Assembly (NCBI GenBank): GCA_043101605.1
Contig: JBICIG010000070.1
Span: forward strand, 1-26,852
Direction: 5' to 3'
DNA length: 26,852 bases
From: JBICIG01 sp043101605
GTDB lineage: Bacteria; Planctomycetota; Phycisphaerae; Phycisphaerales; UBA1924
Shown here: positions 23,119-26,852 of the stretch, piece by piece
Numbering within the stretch: the first letter of the stretch is position 1
How the letters are laid out: each line of letters opens with the position of its first letter
The notes under the pieces: model-generated
What the model was told of the DNA's origin: nothing
The model's database searches: none
What the model saw: the letters and a program-made list of their open reading frames with translations, nothing else
Position numbers and translations under genes: made by a program

Positions 23119-24870
23119 TCACCACTCCGGCCCGCCGGAGTACCGCCCGTATACATCCGCCATCGCCTGCACCATCTCGCCCAGCGTGCAGTTCGCCTCG
23201 GCCCCCGCCACCAGCGCCGGCATCACATTGTGCTTGTCCAATCCCATCGCCGCGGCTTCGGGATCGCCCGACTGGCACGCCGTGCGGATGCGATCCAGCG
23301 CCGCCTTCACCGCCGCGTCGTCGCGACGCTTCTTGAAGTCGCCCAACCGGTCGAGTTGCGTCTCCTCGACCTCGGGCCCGATCGCGAGGATGTCGATCGG
23401 CCGCGACTCCTCCTTGTCGATGTACTCGTTGACGCCGACGATGATCCGGTCCTTGCTCTCGCACTCCTCGGCAAAGCGGTAGCTCGCCTCGGCGATCTTG
23501 CGCCGGAAGTACCCGCGGTGGATCCCCTCCACCACGCCCCCCGTCCCGCCGATCGGCTTGCCGTTCTCCACGCCCTTCCACGCACCGCCGCCCATCTCGT
23601 CGATGTCGGCGATGTACGACAGCGCCTCGGCCTCCACCTGGTCGGTCAGGCTCTCCATGAACCACGAACCGCCCAGCGGGTCCACCGTCCGCGTCACGCC
23701 CGTCTCGTGCGCGAGAATCTGCTGCGTCCGCAGCGCGACGGTCACCGCCTGCTCGGTCGGCAAGCCGAGCGTCTCGTCCATCGAATCGGTGTGCAGGCTC
23801 TGGCACCCGCCCAGCACCGCGGCCATCGCCTGGTACGCCACGCGCACGATGTTGTTGAGCGGCTGCTGCTCGGTCAGGCTGCAGCCGGCCGTCTGCACAT
23901 GCGTCTTCATGTACCACGACCGCTCGTTCTTCGCACCGTACCGGTCACGCATCATCCGCGCCCAGATCCGCCGCGCCGCCCGCAGCTTGGCGATCTCCTC
24001 GAAGAACTCGTTGTGCGAGTTGAAGAAGAAACTCAGCCGCGGCGCGAACTCATCGACATCCATCCCGCGCAGCAGGCAGGCCTCGACATACTCCATCCCG
24101 TCACGCAGCGTGAACGCCAACTCCTGCGGCCCCGTCGAACCAGCCTCGCGGATGTGGTACCCCGAGATCGACACCGAGTTCCACCGCTGCACGAACCTGC
24201 TCTGGAACTCGATCGTGTCCACCACCAGCTTCACGCTCGGCTCGGGCGGATAGATGAACTCGTTCTGCGAGTGGAACTCCTTCAGAATGTCGTTCTGCAG
24301 CGTGCCGCCGAGCGTGGACCAGTCGATCCCCCGCTGCTTGGCCATCGCCAGGTACATCGCCCAGATCACGCACGCCGGCCCGTTGATCGTCTGGCTCACC
24401 GTCACCTGATCGACCGGGATGTCCGCGTACAGCCGGTGCATGTCCTCGATCGTGTCGATCGCCACCCCGCACTTGCCCACCTCGCCGACCGACAGCGGAT
24501 CGTCCGAATCCCGACCCATCAGCGTCGGCAGGTCGAACGCGGTGCTGAGCCCCGTGTTCGCCTTCGTGCTCGTCTTGGCGGCGCGCAGCAGGTACTTAAA
24601 GCGCTGGTTCGTGTCGTCGGCCGACCCGAACCCCGCGAACTGCCGCATCGTCCACAGCCGCGTGCGATACCCCTGCGGGAACAGCCCCCGCGTGTACGGA
24701 AACTCACCCGGCGCCGCGATGTGCTCCCCGATGTTCCGCAGCGACTCGCCCGGGTTCTCCGGCCCGTAGCTCGGATCCAGCACGATCCCAGAGATCGTCA
24801 CCGCGTGCGGGTCGATCCCGTCAAGACCGGGACCCGTGATCGAGGCGCCCGAGGTGTTGGTCGTGGACAT
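23119..24870 (-). CDS. B12-dependent acyl-CoA mutase, large substrate-binding subunit, isobutyryl-CoA mutase type
   Basis: This 583-residue TIM-barrel subunit belongs to the methylmalonyl/isobutyryl-CoA mutase family, whose members rearrange acyl-CoA carbon skeletons by adenosyl radical chemistry. Family motifs are PYTRGLFPQGYR (58-69), WTMRQFAGFG (73-82), GLSTAFDLPTLMGRDSDDP, TLQNDILKEF (190-199) and SISGYHIREAG. The substrate-determining positions read F78 (RQFAG) and Q202 (HSQNEFIYPP). Methylmalonyl-CoA mutase has Tyr and Arg there and isobutyryl-CoA mutase has Phe and Gln, so isobutyryl/butyryl-CoA interconversion is favoured. It has no C-terminal B12 domain; the B12-GTPase fusion at 19815-20981 supplies it. 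A six-residue insertion lies near 100-106. GGGAGGA is 7 bases before the ATG at 24870; the frame is open to 24948 but unsupported. Confidence 0.93.
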   Translation of the reverse strand: MSTTNTSGASITGPGLDGIDPHAVTISGIVLDPSYGPENPGESLRNIGEHIAAPGEFPYTRGLFPQGYRTRLWTMRQFAGFGSADDTNQRFKYLLRAAKTSTKANTGLSTAFDLPTLMGRDSDDPLSVGEVGKCGVAIDTIEDMHRLYADIPVDQVTVSQTINGPACVIWAMYLAMAKQRGIDWSTLGGTLQNDILKEFHSQNEFIYPPEPSVKLVVDTIEFQSRFVQRWNSVSISGYHIREAGSTGPQELAFTLRDGMEYVEACLLRGMDVDEFAPRLSFFFNSHNEFFEEIAKLRAARRIWARMMRDRYGAKNERSWYMKTHVQTAGCSLTEQQPLNNIVRVAYQAMAAVLGGCQSLHTDSMDETLGLPTEQAVTVALRTQQILAHETGVTRTVDPLGGSWFMESLTDQVEAEALSYIADIDEMGGGAWKGVENGKPIGGTGGVVEGIHRGYFRRKIAEASYRFAEECESKDRIIVGVNEYIDKEESRPIDILAIGPEVEETQLDRLGDFKKRRDDAAVKAALDRIRTACQSGDPEAAAMGLDKHNVMPALVAGAEANCTLGEMVQAMADVYGRYSGGPEW

Positions 24871-24912
24871 CGCGTTTCCTCCCGTGGACACGGACATGGG
24901 CCGAACCAGGCA

Positions 24913-24918
24913 ATTGTA
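24913..24918 (-). promoter_or_regulatory. Candidate -10 box for the acyl-CoA mutase gene
   Basis: Read on the minus strand, 24913-24918 is TACAAT (5 of 6 of the -10 consensus). It would give a start near 24906 and a 36-base leader to the ATG at 24870. The sequence 17 bases upstream is GC-rich with no recognisable -35, so a different sigma factor or an activator may be needed. Confidence 0.4.
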
Positions 24919-25047
24919 GCGGACATCCGCCCCACCCCGCCGCCGCATCGCCCCACCCGAAGCTTCCTCCCGAACCCCTCCACCTCCCGGAAGATTGGGG
25001 TCTTTTGCCCATGTTCACCACCCGTTTGCCACGCCGATTGAAGAGAA

Positions 25048-25061
25048 CAATGACTTCATTG
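25048..25061. promoter_or_regulatory. Palindrome in the mutase / PilZ-like divergent gap
   Basis: CAATGA and TCATTG form a perfect inverted repeat around a CT spacer, inside a stretch (about 24990-25065) clearly richer in A/T than the surroundings. The position between divergent genes suggests an operator or promoter element. If the downstream gene starts at 25050 instead of 25116, the palindrome would straddle the start codon. Confidence 0.35.
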
Positions 25062-25115
25062 GCCTTCCATCTCCGTGCGCACCGGAGGCGCACCTGTCTT
25101 GTCCCGGGATCCGCG

Positions 25116-25517
25116 ATGCCGCCCTCGTTCCAGGTTCCAGAGTCCGCCGCTGAGTCCATCTCCCGAGCCCTGCTTGAGCACTTCGTCCCCATTGGGTGTG
25201 TCGAGGAGTCGCTCGTTCAGTACCCCGTCCACGGCCTGGCCGTCGAAACCCGCACCCAGGCCGGCTCCCCCGCCCCGGGAGAGATCACCCTCCAGGCCCT
25301 CGGCTGCTACGGCGCGACGCTGCTCTGGAGAGGCTTCGAGCCCCTCTCCCGTCGCATCGCCGTCCGCCTGCCCGCGTTCGCTTCTCTCGGCTGGATCGAG
25401 TCCGACATTGCCTGGATGCGGGCCGCCGGCAACGACACCTGGCTGGTCGGGTGCGATTTCGATTGGCTCGCCACCACCGCCCCCATCAACGCCCAACGCC
25501 GCCACGCCGCCTCCTGA
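25116..25517 (+). CDS. Small protein with a divergent PilZ-like beta-barrel
   Basis: The 133-residue protein is unrecognised at family level, but its second half has a PilZ-like pattern. ITLQALGCYGATLLW stands where D.S..G... is usual, then RIAVRLPAFASLGWIESDIAWMR and TWLVGCDFDWL, like the strand order ending VxxxVGxxF. PilZ domains bind cyclic di-GMP, yet the RxxxR and [D/N]xSxxG ligand motifs are absent, so ligand binding is doubtful. The start is uncertain. ATG at 25005 and 25050 are in frame, but codons before 25116 have low third-position GC and look non-coding. No strong ribosome binding site marks any of the three. The next gene on the strand is a PAS-LuxR regulator 55 bases on. Confidence 0.55.
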   Translation: MPPSFQVPESAAESISRALLEHFVPIGCVEESLVQYPVHGLAVETRTQAGSPAPGEITLQALGCYGATLLWRGFEPLSRRIAVRLPAFASLGWIESDIAWMRAAGNDTWLVGCDFDWLATTAPINAQRRHAAS

Positions 25518-25572
25518 ACAAGTCCCGAGCCGCCCATCGTTCCCCGGGGCCTCCCCGGGTACACTCGATGGC

Positions 25573-26256
25573 ATGCCCGCGCCAGACCCCTCGCCGAGAC
25601 CCGAGCCGGGAGACGCCGCGGATCGGCTGCAGAGCCTCTTCGGCTCCGCGCCCACCCTGCGGGTTGATCCCTCCGTCGGTGTGTCCGTGGTCAACACCTC
25701 AGGCGTCATCGAGTTCGCCAACGATCGAGCCGCCCAGATGTTCCTCGGCATGACCTCCGACGAAGTCGTCGGCCGACGCCTCGATGAACTCTTCGACCCC
25801 GAGTGGGTCCGCGAACGCCTCGAGTGGATCGGCGACACCCTCGAGCACGCCCGCCCCATCGTCATCCGCTCCATCCGCCGAGGCGTCCAGGTCCAGTCCA
25901 CGCTCCACCCGATCATCGACGGCGGCATCGGCCAGGTCCTCGTCACCTCCGTCGAGGGCCGCACCCCCAGCGAGGTCCACCCCGAGGGCGCGGTCATCGT
26001 CGAGTCCAAGGTCATCGACCTGGGCCCGCTCGATGTGCTCTCCCCGCGCGAACTCGAAGTCCTCGCCCTCATCGGGCAGGGGCTGTCTCAGGGCGAGATC
26101 GCCGCCGTCCTCCACCGATCCGTGCGCACGATCGAGAAGCACCGTCAGTCGCTCTCCCGCAAGCTCGGCGAAGCCAGCCGCGTCGTCCTCGGGCAACTCG
26201 CCCGCCGCGCCGGGCTCACGCTCGAAGACGCCGAGCGCCAGCGGTCACGCCTCTGA
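25573..26256 (+). CDS. PAS domain LuxR-type transcriptional regulator
   Basis: The 227-residue regulator has a Pro-rich N-terminus and a PAS sensor domain at about 28-128 (VSVVNTSGVIEFANDRAAQMFLG, then TSDEVVGRRLDELF). The C-terminal LuxR helix-turn-helix is at about 154-198 (LSPRELEVLALIGQGLSQGEIA, then SVRTIEKHRQSLSRKLG). There is no receiver domain, so it would sense a small molecule or another protein through PAS and bind DNA as a dimer. The PAS ligand is not predictable. The chosen start, ATG at 25573, precedes the domain and the frame is clean. No good ribosome binding site is visible, and the open frame upstream to 25075 overlaps the PilZ-like gene in another frame. A 16-base palindrome at 26266-26281 just downstream is a possible target. 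Confidence 0.88.
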   Translation: MPAPDPSPRPEPGDAADRLQSLFGSAPTLRVDPSVGVSVVNTSGVIEFANDRAAQMFLGMTSDEVVGRRLDELFDPEWVRERLEWIGDTLEHARPIVIRSIRRGVQVQSTLHPIIDGGIGQVLVTSVEGRTPSEVHPEGAVIVESKVIDLGPLDVLSPRELEVLALIGQGLSQGEIAAVLHRSVRTIEKHRQSLSRKLGEASRVVLGQLARRAGLTLEDAERQRSRL

Positions 26257-26265
26257 ACGCACCAA

Positions 26266-26281
26266 TCACGCCGCGGCGTGA
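26266..26281. promoter_or_regulatory. Perfect 16-bp palindrome upstream of the ThrE-type gene
   Basis: TCACGCCGCGGCGTGA is its own reverse complement. It sits 10 bases after the PAS-LuxR stop and 17 bases before the exporter ATG. With no central spacer it suits a dimeric regulator's operator more than a terminator hairpin; no T run follows. Confidence 0.45.
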
Positions 26282-26297
26282 CTAGTGTCGGGGCTCG

Positions 26298-26852
26298 ATG
26301 CCCGATCGCCACGATCCATCCCGTGCCCAGAGCCCCGCCTCGCGGGCCGACGCGATCGAGTTCCTCCTCGAGTTCGGGCGCGATCTGCACCAGTCCGGCA
26401 CGCCGGCGCACCGCCTCGAGGAAACGCTCGGCGCCATCGCGACCCAACTCGGCCTCGAAGCCGAATTCCTCTCCACCCCCACCAGCCTCCTCGTTGCGAC
26501 CGGGCCGCTGCTTGAGCAGCGAACCCACCTCCTTCGCGTCCAGCCGGGCGAGGTCAACCTCGAACGCCTCGAACTCGTCGACGATGTCGCCGGCCGCGTC
26601 GCGCGCGGCGAGACCACGCCCGAAGCCGGCGTCCACGAACTCCGCTTCGTCGAGGACCTCCCCCGCCGCTACCCGCGCTGGCTCGAGCCCGCCTGCTTCG
26701 GCATCGTCGCCTCGACCGGGGCCGTCTTCTTCCGAGGAAGCTGGACCGACGCCGCCTTCGCCGGGCTCATTGGCGTGCTCGTCGGCGTCATCGTCACCTG
26801 CTTCGGCGCCAATCGACGCCTCGCCCGCGTGCTCGAGGCGTGGGGGGGGGGG
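26298..26852 (+). CDS. Threonine/serine exporter (ThrE/DUF1212) family, N-terminal part, cut by window end
   Basis: The 185 visible codons begin MPDRHDPSRAQSPASRADAI and contain the ThrE N-terminal domain signature FLLEFGRDLHQSGTPAHRLEETL (about 21-43) and FLSTPTSLLVATG. A polar segment follows, with the first two membrane helices near 131-150 and 155-174 (FGIVASTGAVFF, AGLIGVLVGVIVTCFGA). Members are inner-membrane exporters of threonine and serine or related solutes; some are of unknown substrate. Further helices and the C-terminal domain lie outside. The gene starts 41 bases after the PAS-LuxR gene. The last 11 bases are an uninterrupted G run that should not be trusted as coding. Confidence 0.88.
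   Translation, partial: MPDRHDPSRAQSPASRADAIEFLLEFGRDLHQSGTPAHRLEETLGAIATQLGLEAEFLSTPTSLLVATGPLLEQRTHLLRVQPGEVNLERLELVDDVAGRVARGETTPEAGVHELRFVEDLPRRYPRWLEPACFGIVASTGAVFFRGSWTDAAFAGLIGVLVGVIVTCFGANRRLARVLEAWGGG

Noticed and set aside
22780..25041. Plus-strand frame of over 700 codons antisense to the mutase large subunit
   Set aside because: The mutase motifs are unambiguous on the minus strand. This frame has no domain and spans the hibernation-factor gene as well.
1..26852. CRISPR array, tRNA, rRNA, insertion sequence or prophage genes
   Set aside because: Looked for in gaps and genes; no direct repeat-spacer pattern, cloverleaf, transposase or phage-like gene was seen.

Overview
The window looks like a chromosomal segment of a high-GC planctomycete, most likely class Phycisphaerae. 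The main evidence is a large exported repeat protein ending in two short Asp-rich dockerin-like repeats of the kind common in Phycisphaerales, together with strong GC bias at third codon positions and the overall gene mix. This assignment is inference, since no rRNA or complete marker set is present. I see no prophage, insertion sequence, CRISPR array, tRNA or rRNA. Genes are densely packed and the longest gap is about 255 bases. Several very long open frames antisense to real genes are by-products of the GC bias.

Layout. Positions 1-2209 (minus) hold a type IV pilus motor pair: pilB, then pilT cut by the window edge. Positions 2433-6072 (plus) hold a stand-alone CoaB-type phosphopantothenate-cysteine ligase and a secreted zinc metalloprotease of the metzincin type, closed by a strong terminator at 6100-6134. 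Positions 6277-9594 encode a 1105-residue secreted beta-helix-like protein with five tandem units of about 186 residues and a double dockerin-like tail. Positions 9602-13372 hold a small membrane protein (minus), a large membrane-anchored exported protein and an ABC ATPase (plus). Positions 13381-15774 hold divergent purF and rpsD, and 15884-18082 a PpiD/SurA-like membrane-anchored protein.

Positions 18123-24870 are mostly minus strand: a MATE exporter, a fusion of a B12-binding domain with a MeaB-type GTPase, a small lipoprotein, a ribosome hibernation factor, and the large subunit of a B12-dependent acyl-CoA mutase. A DUF1294 membrane protein and a small exported protein lie between them on the plus strand. 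Positions 25116-26852 (plus) hold a PilZ-like protein, a PAS-LuxR regulator and the start of a ThrE-type exporter.

The most interesting unit is the split acyl-CoA mutase. The substrate-binding subunit carries the Phe/Gln pair of isobutyryl-CoA mutases rather than the Tyr/Arg pair of methylmalonyl-CoA mutase. Its B12 domain is fused to the chaperone GTPase, as in the one-chain enzyme IcmF, but the two halves are separate genes about 2.1 kb apart. Second is the dockerin-tailed repeat protein, whose anchoring partner is not in the window.
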